A program made the translations under genes and the position numbers. Below the pieces are notes generated by a model, which saw only the letters and a program-made list of their open reading frames with translations, was not told the DNA's origin and ran no database searches. DNA of 64,000 nucleotides from Bos javanicus. Its lineage: Eukaryota; Chordata; Mammalia; Artiodactyla; Bovidae. Location of the stretch: positions 26,882,001 to 26,946,000 of the forward strand of contig NC_083876.1 in assembly GCF_032452875.1 (NCBI RefSeq), read 5' to 3'. Positions 33,062-43,395 of this stretch are shown here, one piece after another. How positions within the stretch are numbered: position 1 is the first letter of the stretch; each line of letters starts with the position of its first letter.

Positions 33062-33183
33062 TGTGTATGTATGCATGCATGCATGCATGTGCACACACAT
33101 ACACATATAGTTTACATATATACACACATATATTTTATATGTGTGTATATATATATTTGAGATATATATATATATATCTCAAA
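33062..33183. repeat. Compound microsatellite with perfect 28-bp palindrome
   Basis: ATGC repeats, CA/TA/TG alternations and a terminal TTTGAGA-(TA)n-TCTCAAA palindrome at 33156-33183. Confidence 0.93.
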
Positions 33184-34290
33184 GGAAGTTTTTAGCAAGA
33201 GCTCCATAAATATAGAGCACATATATGCAAAACAGTAGTTGCTAGGAAATCTTAATCTGTAGATGCTGTAAACATATAATTTTTGATCCAAACCAGGTCA
33301 TTTTTGTAGTGAAGTATAGTATTAACAGAATAACAAGGGAAGGTGAAGACTGATCTGGGCAAGCAAGGATTTATGACCACTTTAGCTACAGAGAATTAAA
33401 AAGTCAACCCTGTAGTTTGGGGAGATATCGATTCCGTGCGTCCAGCCAAGACCCTGAGAATCCTCATATTCAAGAAGATCTAGGATTGGCATAATCCTGC
33501 ATGGTGGAGACTGAGACTGGCTGCTTGGGTACAGAGCAACATTAGAGGGAAGAAGCCTTCCAGCAGGTCACTACACTGCCTCAAGGAATTGGGGGAAGGC
33601 TGTCAGTGGCTCAGGGCCTCCTATTCCTGCTTTCACAGCTTCTCAAAGTGCCTGGTCCATCCGATGTGCTCAGCCCTGCTGGTGGCCTTGTCCTATAGCC
33701 AGCCTTTAAAAAATGCCCAGCGGACACTTTCACACCTTGTAACTGGCAGCAGGAGTATATATTTGGGTGTGGAGCCTTTTCCACTTGTGACAGAAGTGTC
33801 ACTTGGCCAGATATTTGACACCATGATCTTATTTTATACAGAAATTATTTCCTTTGGATGCTATCTTTACAATTTCAGGGACGTTATTTTTAAACAGTCA
33901 GCAAAAGTCGAATTAATGTCTTGGTCATTCAGTAACATCAATGGTTTATAGTCAGAAATCAAGTTAAAAGGAGCTTAAAAAGTGAGTAAAGGAGTCAAAC
34001 CACTTTAAGGAACTATGTATCATAAGCAAATGGTGCCCTCATTCATCTCAGTAAATTTTGTGATTAAAATGGACTATTGATTGTACCTGATAGAGAGGCG
34101 CATAATTTAATCAAGTGAGATAAAATTAGCAATACAATCTTATATAGTCTTACACAGCACCATTTATTGTTGGTGAAGATGATCCAGAATCACTGTGCAA
34201 TATTTGAATATGTCTCTAATGTAATACAATGTGAATACTTCTTAATGCCCTGCTCAGGTCAGCTTTTTTAGGTTTCTGCTGTGGTATACT
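33184..34290. other. Unassigned sequence with a 120-codon open frame
   Basis: No repeat family recognised. The block at 33400-33720 is less AT-rich than its surroundings. A plus-strand frame at 33589-33951 is open for 120 codons but contains no domain I know and ends in low-complexity AT-rich sequence. I do not call it a gene. Confidence 0.5.
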
Positions 34291-34294
34291 TAGT

Positions 34295-34485
34295 TTTTCA
34301 TTTACTCAATTGAAATATATCAACTGCCCATGGCATGCAAGGTGATAAGGTTACACCAGTGCACAGGTTTATAGTTGAGCAAGTTCTCTACTCCATGAAT
34401 TTTAGTTTCTATGTCTGGGGAGACACATATTATATACATAGATAATTTCAGAGAATAAGTGCTGTGAAGAAAACTCATTGGGATA
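34295..34485 (-). mobile_element. L2 3' end remnant
   Basis: 'ttactcaattgaaatatatc' to 'tctggggagacacatattat' follows the antisense L2 3' UTR loosely. Confidence 0.5.
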
Positions 34486-34585
34486 AAAGTATTTCTATTA
34501 CATCCTCAGAGAATAGTTAATACCGATATTTTGTGTTTATTGAATATTCTTACTGTATGAGCCCATAACTAAGAACTGCATGTGT

Positions 34586-34703
34586 GTGTGGCTCAGTCAT
34601 ATCCTACTCTTTATGACCCCATGGACTATTGCCCTGCCAGGCTCCCCTGTCCATGGAATTCTCCAGGGAAGAATACTGGAGTGGGTTGCCATTCCCTTCT
34701 CCC
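34586..34703 (-). mobile_element. Bov-tA SINE, truncated
   Basis: Only the BovB-like half and part of the body, antisense, ending TTGCCATTCCCTTCTCC. The tRNA head is absent. Confidence 0.85.
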
Positions 34704-34707
34704 ATTT

Positions 34708-34832
34708 CACTCCTAGATTTACATCACCTTTATGAAATTAGTATGATGAATATTTTTATTTTACTAATGGAGAGACTAGAGTCAGAGAAATAGAATTACC
34801 TAAGGTCAGTCAGATATTAAGGAGAAGGGCCA
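34708..34832 (-). mobile_element. MIR SINE remnant
   Basis: 'ttactaatggagagactaga' then 'aattacctaaggtcagtcag' matches antisense MIR. Confidence 0.65.
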
Positions 34833-34840
34833 CACTTTAA

Positions 34841-35045
34841 GCTTCCCAGATGCTGCAGTTAGTAAAGAATCCACCTGCCAATTTAGGAGACATAAAAGAT
34901 GTGAGTTCAACACCTGGGTAGGGAAGATCCCCTGGAGAAGGAAATGGCAACCCACTCCAGTATTCTCACCTGGTAAATCCCATGGACAGAGGAGCCTGGC
35001 AGGCTGCAGTCCATGGGGTCTGCAAAGAATCGGACAGGACTGAAC
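34841..35045 (+). mobile_element. Bov-tA SINE
   Basis: Sense copy, GCTTCCCAGATGCTGCAG head to 'ggacaggactgaacatgtg'. An insertion near the B box (AGGAGACATAAAAGATGTGA) distinguishes it from the other copies. Confidence 0.9.
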
Positions 35046-35075
35046 ATGTGCACAGATGTCCACAATTTAAAGCCT

Positions 35076-35236
35076 TGGAAAAGTGGGGGGTGGGAGGGAG
35101 GTTCCAGAGGGAGTGGATATATGTATACATAAGACTAATTCACTTTGCTGAACAGCAGAAATGAACACAACATTGTAAAACAACTATATTCCAATACACA
35201 TAAATAAATAAATGACCAACTAAAGAAAAAAAAAAA
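35076..35236 (+). mobile_element. L1 3' UTR terminal fragment (artiodactyl type)
   Basis: 'gggtgggagggaggttccag', 'gatatatgtatacataagac', 'aacacaacattgtaaaacaa' and an A-rich tail (35226-35236). Confidence 0.75.
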
Positions 35237-35239
35237 GTC

Positions 35240-35810
35240 AGCTGCTAGTCCAAGTTTCTCATGCAAGTCCATGCATAGAAGATAGAGTGATGTCAACAAA
35301 ATGACGGAGAGAGAGAGAGAAATATATGATAAGTGCAGAAGTGGAGAGGAGTGGACACACCGAGGAAAGAATCAGAATAACTCTCCTGGAAACTGACACT
35401 GCAGGCAGGTGAGCAGAGTTTAGCCAAGAGAAGTAAGGATGAAGGAGCCCTGAAGACAGAGGGAACAGCACATGCATGGTGACAGAGGATGCTCATGCCT
35501 CCAGTGAGACAGGAATGTGAGCTCAAGGAGCTGCGGGAGGTAGGGAAGGATGGGGAGGGATAAAAGTGGAGACAGGCAGAGATCAAGCTATGGAGGGCCT
35601 GCGTGCCATGCTGGAGAGTTTGGCTTTATTCTTTAGCTAACTGGGAGCCACTGAAGTGTTTCAAGCAGGTAAATGACCTTATCTGATTTGCCCTTTTAGA
35701 AAGATCACTCTTTTTTGCCAGAGTCCAATGTGCATTGGAGAGAGTGAGGCAAGAAGCCAGAAAAGACGGTCTGGGAAAGTTGATCTCTGGGGCAGTCAAG
35801 AGGTCATGAT
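35240..35810 (-). mobile_element. L2 LINE 3' region
   Basis: Reverse complement reads as L2: 'gatcatgtcac'-like segment, 'agtggctcccagttagcta', 'ctgttccctctgtcttcagg', then 'cttatcatatatttctct'. About 570 bp, colinear and diverged. A short GA run (35309-35322) is internal. Confidence 0.68.
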
Positions 35811-35954
35811 TTGCGTCAGCCAGCAAATGTGGGGATGGATGTCATATCTAGAAATGATGTGAAGAAGGCAAAATTCACATGACTTGGGGGAGAAGTCATG
35901 GTGGATTACTCAGTTTCTGGCTCAAATGGTGACACTACTGGGGGAACAGCAGAC

Positions 35955-36130
35955 TTGGGTGGTGAAGATGAGACAAACTGCTCACTGCTGGACTTCAGTT
36001 TCCTCATCAGTAAAAGGAGAAAAAATCATTTTTACCTCATTAACTGTGATGAGGGCTAATGAATTGTAAAATATCTAAGCCATTTAGGATATTTCTGGGC
36101 ACATGCCGGAAAACCATTCACTAAATCAAT
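35955..36130 (+). mobile_element. MIR SINE remnant
   Basis: 'cttcagtttcctcatcagta' then 'tttacctcattaactgtgat' and 'ctgggcacatgccggaaaac' follow sense MIR. Confidence 0.7.
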
Positions 36131-36294
36131 ATCATGAGCAACAGATTTAACATAATTTTGTTGCCTGCTTTTTTCCCCTCTCACAATGATGAAAGTTATT
36201 GCCCCAAATAAACTCTAGTTGGCAATGCAAATTTAAGCAAAGAAACGCAAAACTTGTAACAGGAAGTAAGCGTTGCTCTCATTATACAGCAAGT

Positions 36295-36663
36295 TGTAGT
36301 CTCTTTAGTAATGCATGGATGTGAGAGTTGGACCATAAGAAGGGCTGAGCGTGAAAGAATTGATGCTTTCAGACTGTGGTGCCGGAGAAGACTCTTGAGA
36401 GTCTCTTGGACAGCAAGGAGATCAAACCAGTCAATCCTAAAGGAAATCTACCCTGAATACTCATTGGAAAGACTGATGCTGAAGCTCTGATTTGTTCGCT
36501 GCCTATTGTGAAGAGCCAACTGATTGGAAAAGAGCCTGATGCTGGGAAATGGACATGAACTTGGGCAAATTCCGGGAGATACTGAGGAACAGGGAGGCCT
36601 GGCGTGCTGCAGTGCATGGAGTCGCAAAGAGTAGGATGTAACTTAGCTACTGAACAACAACAA
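36295..36663 (+). mobile_element. BovB 3' fragment, older, with internal deletion
   Basis: Sense BovB from 'gcatggatgtgagagttgga' to 'acttagctactgaacaacaa'. A segment between 'gatgctgggaa' and 'atggacatgaacttggg' (about 36538-36550) is missing compared with the other copies. The tail is CAACAACAA rather than ACTGA repeats. Confidence 0.88.
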
Positions 36664-37220
36664 TAGATATTAAGGCATTATTTATTTACTCTGTTTGTGG
36701 GGTGTAGTTGAAGATAGAGAAACCCCATAACTCCAGAAAACTGCCTGCTTGATATTCTCTGATACTAGCAATGAGCTTCTGACAGAGAATCTTATGACTT
36801 GAACTACCTCAATATTGTGTTGCTTGAGCAGATTTGAAAAGACCTATCAGGGCATATTCTCAAGATAAATCTTCCAAGCTATGAGCACATTATCCAGAAC
36901 TGTACCAGAATGGGGCTCGCCCTTCAGACACAGCAGAGTTTTAGCCCACATTCGTTTCAATTTGGCTAGGTGCCTGTCTGCTGATGATTTCAGTTACAAC
37001 TGATAGAAAGAGAAAAGTTAGAAGACGAATAAAATATAGATTGCCCATAAATTAATTTTTCCTTTTTTTCCTCTTACAGAGGAAGCATCCATCAAGGATA
37101 TAAACAATATAAACTGCACTTTCTTCTTCTCACAGCCAGGAGTCTTTTAAATAATATATTGATTGCATATAGGATTACAGTAAAGCATTTGTCTTATACC
37201 TTTTATATGAATGCAAAAAG
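36664..37220. other. Unassigned sequence
   Basis: No gene or repeat family recognised. Confidence 0.5.
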
Positions 37221-37234
37221 AATTAAGTAGCTGC

Positions 37235-37507
37235 TGCTGCTGCTGCTGCGTCGCTTCAGTCGTGTCCAACTCTGTGCGACCCCAGAGATGGCAGCCCACC
37301 AGGCCCCCCCATCCCTGGGATTCTCCAGGCAAGAACACTGTAGTGGGTTACCATTTCCTTCTCCAACGCATGAAAGTGAAAAGTGAAAGTGAAGTTGTTC
37401 AGTCGTGTCCGACTCTTCGCGACCCCATGGACTGCAGCCTACCAGGCTCCTCCGCCCATGGGATTTTTCAGGCATGAGTACTGGAGTGGGTTGCCATTGC
37501 CTTCTCC
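37235..37507 (-). mobile_element. BOV-A2 SINE with 14-bp target duplication
   Basis: Antisense two-monomer copy. Its (AGC)n tail reads as a CTG run at 37231-37249. AATTAAGTAGCTGC occurs at 37221-37234 and 37508-37521. Confidence 0.96.
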
Positions 37508-37521
37508 AATTAAGTAGCTGC

Positions 37522-38950
37522 GTTGCCTCAATCATAAATCTGACAAGGAAATGCTGTTCCTAAAAACTGTCTACAGTCTAAGACACCTTTGAAGGTAAAT
37601 GCACCATTTTAACACCACTGTTTATTACTGTAAATAAAGTGATCAATTAATTTGTTGTGTTTGAAAACAAAGAAAAGACATAATGTTCATTACCTTACAG
37701 TTAGGGGATAAGCACAAAATATGTGTGTTCATACTAAAGCACTGAGAAGCTTAGCATAGAATAATGGAAACGGTAAAGGACACAAATACTCATGTCTGAC
37801 TTAAAAATAGCATTTACAAATGAATATTCCTGACCAAAATTAAGTGGAAATTAAATTATTGTTTTGTCACTAAAGAACACAAGCATTTAGCATTTTTTAA
37901 AGTTATCAAGACTTTTTCTATCTGATTGATTTTTATTATTCAGCAAGCATCAACCTATTCTCCTTAATGGTAGACATGAAGCTACTCAAGTCTGCATCAA
38001 CCTGCTGATACAGAAAAGTTCAGTTAAACGCAGCTGTGAGGCAAGGATCCCAGGAGTACGCACAGGTATGCTTTAGTTAGAATACAGTTAAGTGATGTAA
38101 CGCACAGACCTTACGAGTTTATTTCTTGTACCTTTAATATTTCCTGATCTGCAGGTGGGTTTCTTCCACAACAGAGGTTCTAAATTGTTTAGTTTTTATC
38201 TGAAGACTTGTTTAGACTCCTTTCCCAAACAAAAATTTGGTCAGGAGAGTGACACTGTTTTCCATGTTTGTGACTCTCTTTAATGTCTGGCTTCATAGAA
38301 GACAGCTGGACTTCATATGTGTTTTTTCATTTAATCTTTTGTGACATGTTGCTTTGGTTGTAATTCTCTTAAAAGAACATAGTCTCACAATGAAATGCAC
38401 TAAACAAAGGGAAGCGCAATTTCACAGCCCTTTCAGATGTTTGTGAATATTTCAAATAAAAGTGGATATTCTTCTTGATACTATATCCAAACTTGACAAG
38501 GGTCGTTTTCTAAAGTTTAGTTGCATTGTGGAATCTGGACCATATAAATGATCATTCATACTTTTTTGTATTAAAATGCATCAGCATGTCTTACACCTTG
38601 AATGGATCTTTTACCCCTGTATCTGTAACATCATGTGTGGGTCACTTGAAAATTACTGGTTTGCTGACTTATATGGATCTCCCAAATGTTAAATTACATA
38701 ATTATACAATATCAAAAAGTCACATTCACTAACATCACTTATATTTACTTCAGTGTTACTGTGAAAATAATTTTTAGTTCACAGACCTCTTGATAGGGTC
38801 TCTGAAACCCCCAAATGATACTTAACGCACCACTGTCCCATATAGTGATTCAAAGAACCAGGATCCTAGCTTGGGGCTTCACTATTCTTGCAAAAAGCTC
38901 ATCATTTTGTCCACACTCAGACAGTAGAAGAAAGGAGGTAGATACCATAT
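37522..38950. other. Unassigned sequence
   Basis: 1.4 kb without recognised repeats or exons. The plus frame at 38526-38732 has no known domain. Confidence 0.5.
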
Positions 38951-38988
38951 TTCTTTCTTTTTTTTAATTAATTAATTTTAATTGGAGG

Positions 38989-40022
38989 AAAATTCTGAAA
39001 GAGATGGGAATACCAGACCACCTGATCTGCCTCTTGAGAAACCTATATGCAGTTTAGGAAGCAACAATTAGAACTGGACATGGAACAACAGACTGGTTCC
39101 AAATAGGAAAAGGAGTACGTCAAGGCTATATATTGTCATCCTGCTTATTTAACTTCTTTGCAGAGTACATCATGAGAAACGCAGGGCTGGAAGAAGCACA
39201 GGCTGGAATCAAGATTGCCGGGAGAAATATCAATAACCTCAGATATGCAGATGATACCACCCTTATGGCAGAAAGTGAAGAGGAACTAAAAAGCTTCTTG
39301 ATGAAAGTGAAAGTGGAGAGTGCAAAAGTTGGCTTCAAGCTCAACATTCAGAAAACTAAGATCACGGCATCTGGTCCCATCACTTCATGGCAAATAGATG
39401 GGGAAACAGTGGAAACAGTGTCAGACTTTATTATTTTGGGCTCCAAAATCACTGCAGATGGTGATTGCAGCCATGACATTAAAAGACACTTACTCCTTGG
39501 AAGGAAAGTTATGACCAACTTAGCATATTCAAAAGCAGAGACATTACTTTGCCAACAAAGGTCCGTCTAGTCAAGGCTATGGTTTTTCCTGTGGTCACGT
39601 ATGGATGTGAGAGTTGGACTGTGAAGAAAGCTGAGTGCTGAAGAATTGATGCTTTTGAACTGTGGTGTTGGAGAAGACTCCTGAGTGTCCCTTGGACTGC
39701 AAGGAGATCCAACCAGTCCATTCTTAAGGAGATCAGCCCTGGGATTTCTTTGGAAGGAATGATGCTAAAGCTGAAACTCCAGTACTTTGGCCACCTCATG
39801 CAAAGAGTTGACTCACTGAAAAAGACTCTGATGCTGGGAGGGATTGGGGGCAGGAGGAAAAGGGCACGACAGAGGATGAGATGGCTGGATGGCATCACCG
39901 ACTCAATGGATGTGAGTCTGAGTTAACTCCGGGAGATGGTGATGGACAGGGAGGCCTGGCGTGCTGCGATTCATGGGGTTGCAAAGAGTTGGACACGACT
40001 GAGTGACTGAACTGAACTGAAC
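38989..40022 (+). mobile_element. BovB LINE, 5'-truncated, inserted in L1
   Basis: 1.03 kb of sense BovB, from 'attctgaaagagatgggaat' inside the RT domain to the ACTGAACTGAACTG tail. TGGAGG at 38983-38988 and 40023-40028 (ATTGGAGG/ACTGGAGG with one mismatch) is L1 sequence and marks the target duplication. Confidence 0.94.
39133..39570 (+). pseudogene. BovB reverse transcriptase fragment with YADD
   Basis: A 145-codon open frame: LFNFFAEYIMRNAGLEEAQAG, then NNLRYADDTTLMAESEEEL (YADD at 39244-39255) and GSKITADGDC. It leaves frame near 39525, where a short deletion after 'gaccaacttag' relative to the copy at 22730 shifts it. The endonuclease and RT fingers are absent. It is the best preserved catalytic-motif segment in the window but cannot act alone. 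Confidence 0.9.
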
Positions 40023-40190
40023 TGGAGGCTAATTACTTTACAATATTGTGGTGGGTTTTGCCATACACTGACATGAATCAGCCATGGGTGTACATGTGTT
40101 CCCCATCCTGAACCCTACTCCCACCTCCCTCCCCATCCTATCCCTCAGGGTTGTCCCAGTGCCTGAGTTTTGCATACCCTGTTTCAGCAT

Positions 40191-40402
40191 AATTGATTCT
40201 TTAAAAAAAAAGTTCGCTTCCATGAAATCACACACATTATTTTTGCTTGTATTGCATTAGTATAAACTATTTATACAGTCACATGTATATGTAAGGAAGG
40301 GGGACAGGAAATGTAGCCCCTGGGGAATATATCATCATCTGGTTGAAAGTGCTCTCATATTATAGCTATAAATATGTTGGATGGTGGTGGTGGTGGTGGT
40401 GT
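40191..40402. other. Unassigned sequence ending in a TGG run
   Basis: A (TGG)n tract at about 40383-40400 abuts the following SINE. Confidence 0.6.
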
Positions 40403-40600
40403 AGTCACTAAGTCATGTCTGACTCTTGCAACCCTATGGACTGTAGCCCACCAGGCTCCTCTGTCCATGAGATTTCTCAAACAATAATACTGGAGTGGGT
40501 TGCCATTTCCTTATCTGGGGGATCTTCTAGGCCCAGGGATCAAATCTGTGTCTCCTGCATTGGCAGGCAGGTTCTTTACCACTGAGCCACAGAGAAACCC
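40403..40600 (-). mobile_element. Bov-tA SINE
   Basis: Complete antisense copy ending CTGAGCCACAGAGAAACCC, so the head is mutated. Confidence 0.9.
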
Positions 40601-40602
40601 TG

Positions 40603-41670
40603 AACACAGAGTAGGAAGGTCCTCAAAGAGGAGACCAAGCTATATATCTGCTGCATCACTGAGCCACTGGGACACAGGAGGCTGTAGCAGCTGCACCTGG
40701 ATTCTGTTCATCCTTATATTAATGTCCCAACAATGCAGCAGATTTCCCAGGGTTTCTTTCTTACAATTTTGTTAGAAAAGTAGTAATTGTAAGTAGTAAA
40801 AATATATTTTAAAAAGTTTCAAAAGATACATAAATTGAAGATCAAAAATTTCTCTTCTCTCCAGTAAACTCATCTTCCACTCTTCCTCTTGGTAAGCTTA
40901 GTGGAAACTGGGGCATTTTTCTCCTCAAATTTTTTTTTTTTTCTTTAAAACTTAAGAAGTCGGGTTAACAGAAAAATTACTGTAATAGGGGACAATTGGA
41001 TTTTACAAGATAATGGGGCAACAACAATATTTCACAAAGATAAGCCAGGTTCCTTTCATAATGAGTTTCCTGATGTGCAAATGATATTGTAGCTCTAACA
41101 CTGGATTTCCTGATGACTTTTTCAAAAAGACATCTGATATGCTTTCTTCTCTTAGAAGTCTTTTCTCATGATAGAAATCATAATCAAGTACAGTACTGAT
41201 TCTACAATCAGAGCTAAGCTTCTATACTCCTAGATTTCTCCCAAGGCTACAAGTAATATCCTTCCTTTTCCCTACATTGAACTGCTGTGGCATAATCTTT
41301 ACTGCGTATAAAACCCGTACAAGTTAGAATTCAATCATAAAACAAGAAAGCACTTTAAGATTTTTGGAAACTGAATTTATGAAGCAGGGACTTGGTCACA
41401 TACATGATGACAGAAAGGAAGTTGAATGGCGAATACTGAAGAAAAGCAAAACTAGCAGCAGCAGCAAACTACCCCCAATCTTAGGGTGGAGATGGAGAAG
41501 CCAGGCAGTACTGATGGGGTCCTGACTGGGGGCCCTTGTTAGAACCTAGATCTGCAGCAAATACGATCAGTAGGACATGGAGGAGATGTGGTCATGGCTG
41601 GGATCTCTGGCACTCAGGAAGAGGAAAAGAAATACCTGGATTCTTATTTCTTTTTGCCTATTTTCCAGCA
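40603..41670. other. Unassigned sequence
   Basis: No gene recognised. A short AGCAGCAGCAGC run (about 41453-41465) could be a leftover Bov-A2 tail. Confidence 0.5.
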
Positions 41671-41681
41671 ATCTTAAGAGT

Positions 41682-41890
41682 GCTGTTTAATTACTAAGTC
41701 ACATCCGACTCTTTTGCAACCCCATGGACTGCAGCCCACCTGGCTCCTCTGTCCTTGAGATTTTCCAGACAAGAATACTGGAGTTGGTTTCCCTTTCCTT
41801 CTCCAGGGGACCTTCCTGACCAGGGTTTGAACCCACATCTCCTGCATTGCCAGGCAGATTCTTTACCACTGAGCCAACAGGGAAGCCTTC
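41682..41890 (-). mobile_element. Bov-tA SINE with 11-bp target duplication
   Basis: Complete antisense copy. ATCTTAAGAGT at 41671-41681 and 41891-41901. Confidence 0.95.
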
Positions 41891-41901
41891 ATCTTAAGAG
41901 T

Positions 41902-42298
41902 ACTATTGGCTTAACTTAGAGAGAAGACAGATAACATGGAGCCTGGAAGGGTCAGCTCTCTTGATGTTCAGAGAAGAGCACTAATATGCCAAGGTCCTAT
42001 TCCTAGATCCCAGAGATACAATGACAGGAGACCTGGCAGGGAAGACCAGCGTGAGTCCAGCCAATGCCCAGTGACCAGAGAAGGGCACAGGGCCATTGAC
42101 ATAAAATTCTATGATGCTGGAAAGAGAGAACACGGAGTAAAACAGGGAGAAAAAAGGAAGGGGAGGGGAAGAAGATCTGAATGTCAAAGGTGAAGAGATC
42201 TATACCTCCTGAGTTCAGCCTCCACTAGCCAAAAAAAGGATGTTTGATAAATGCTATATTGTTTGGCCTATTGGAGCATCAGGAATTTCTACCAGGTG
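41902..42298. other. Unassigned sequence
   Basis: Purine-rich 42120-42175. No gene recognised; the frame at 41936-42193 has no known domain. Confidence 0.5.
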
Positions 42299-42500
42299 CA
42301 ACTTCCGCAGTGGCTCAGATGGTTAAGAATCTGCCTGCAATGCTGGAGACCTGGGTTCAATCCCTGGATTGAGAAGATACCCTGGAGAAGGAAATGGCAA
42401 GCCACTCCAGGATCCTTGCCTTGAGAATTCCATGGACAGAGGAGCCTGGTGGGTTACAGTCCATGGGGTCACAAAGAGTCGGAAACAACTGAGCAACTAA
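42299..42500 (+). mobile_element. Bov-tA SINE
   Basis: Sense copy, CAACTTCCGCAGTGGCTCAG head to 'caactgagcaactaacag' tail. Confidence 0.92.
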
Positions 42501-43295
42501 CAGTTTCACAACTGAGATACTGCTTTCCCTGTAGAATCTGCGTGTCTACTCCAGCATCATGCTGGGAGCTAGATCAGAGGCTTCAGCTTTCCCATTACAC
42601 CCCAGAATTGACCTTGATGGGGGTGAGGATGTAACCCTCCTAGATCGGGTAAAGCATTTCTGCTCTGCAGCTTGTGAGAAGTCAGAGTTGACTCATCTGT
42701 AGCCCCGTTCACTCAGGGTTTCACATTTTCCAGGAAAGGACATTCCAAGCCCTTTTAGTCCTATGAGGCAGCCTTACCTCCCCACCCCTGGTTGGACAAG
42801 CATGACGGCCTTGTTTTTAACTGAACGGAACTCCAATCCCCTGGGCTGCGCAGCTGCCTGACTACTTCCATCTCCACCATTGAGGAAGATGTCTGTGCTG
42901 GTGCAAGCAGCTTCAGTTATGAACTAAAAAATGATCCTGATGTGCCTAGACAGTGTGGCTGGGTGCCTTTAGAGAGTATAACTTACAGTGATTGGTGGTG
43001 TCCAAAAGAATTAAAAATTTCATTTGCCTCTGGGATTCAGATCATTCAGATCCCTGAGTAGCTGACAAGTGTGGCAGGGTTTAGCTAAGCCTAGGTCTTC
43101 TCTCTTGAGATTCCAAATGGCATCAAGACTCCAGATACATAAAAGAAAAGAGACTGGAGTCTTGTGGAAAGAGATATGAGTCTTTCCCTGAACTTCAGTG
43201 AGGTCCTGAAATCATTTCTATCTTGTACACGCTTGTCATTATACTCATCATATATCATTACAATTACATTTTAATTACTCATCTTCTCAGCTAGA
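42501..43295. other. Unassigned sequence
   Basis: Relatively GC-balanced block (42640-42900). No repeat family or exon recognised. Confidence 0.5.
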
Positions 43296-43299
43296 CTTT

Positions 43300-43395
43300 A
43301 GAAAATATGAGCTGATGACCTGAGTCTCACTTGCCCACTGCCCTTACCTTTGGGTCTAGGGCACATAATTGATGCTCACAATATTTGTTGAAAAA
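43300..43395 (+). mobile_element. L2 3' end remnant
   Basis: 'tctagggcacataattgatg' then 'ctcacaatatttgttgaaaa' matches the sense L2 terminus. Confidence 0.65.

Larger units (their letters stand above)
38952..40190 (-). mobile_element. Bovine L1 3' UTR, antisense, split by BovB
   Basis: T-rich tail complement and TTTTAATTGGAGG at 38952-38988, resuming as TGGAGGCTAATTACTTTACA at 40023 and continuing to about 40190 ('ctcccacctccctccccatc'). The same 3' UTR type as at 10562. Only about 200 bp of L1 survives. Confidence 0.88.

Noticed and set aside
39509..39898. 129-codon minus-strand open frame (and similar at 22648-23121 and 61852-62097)
   Set aside because: Antisense shadow of the BovB RT C-terminal region; the same spurious frame recurs in every BovB copy.
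42640..42900. GC-balanced block as a CpG island or promoter
   Set aside because: CG dinucleotides remain rare and no core promoter elements are arranged sensibly.
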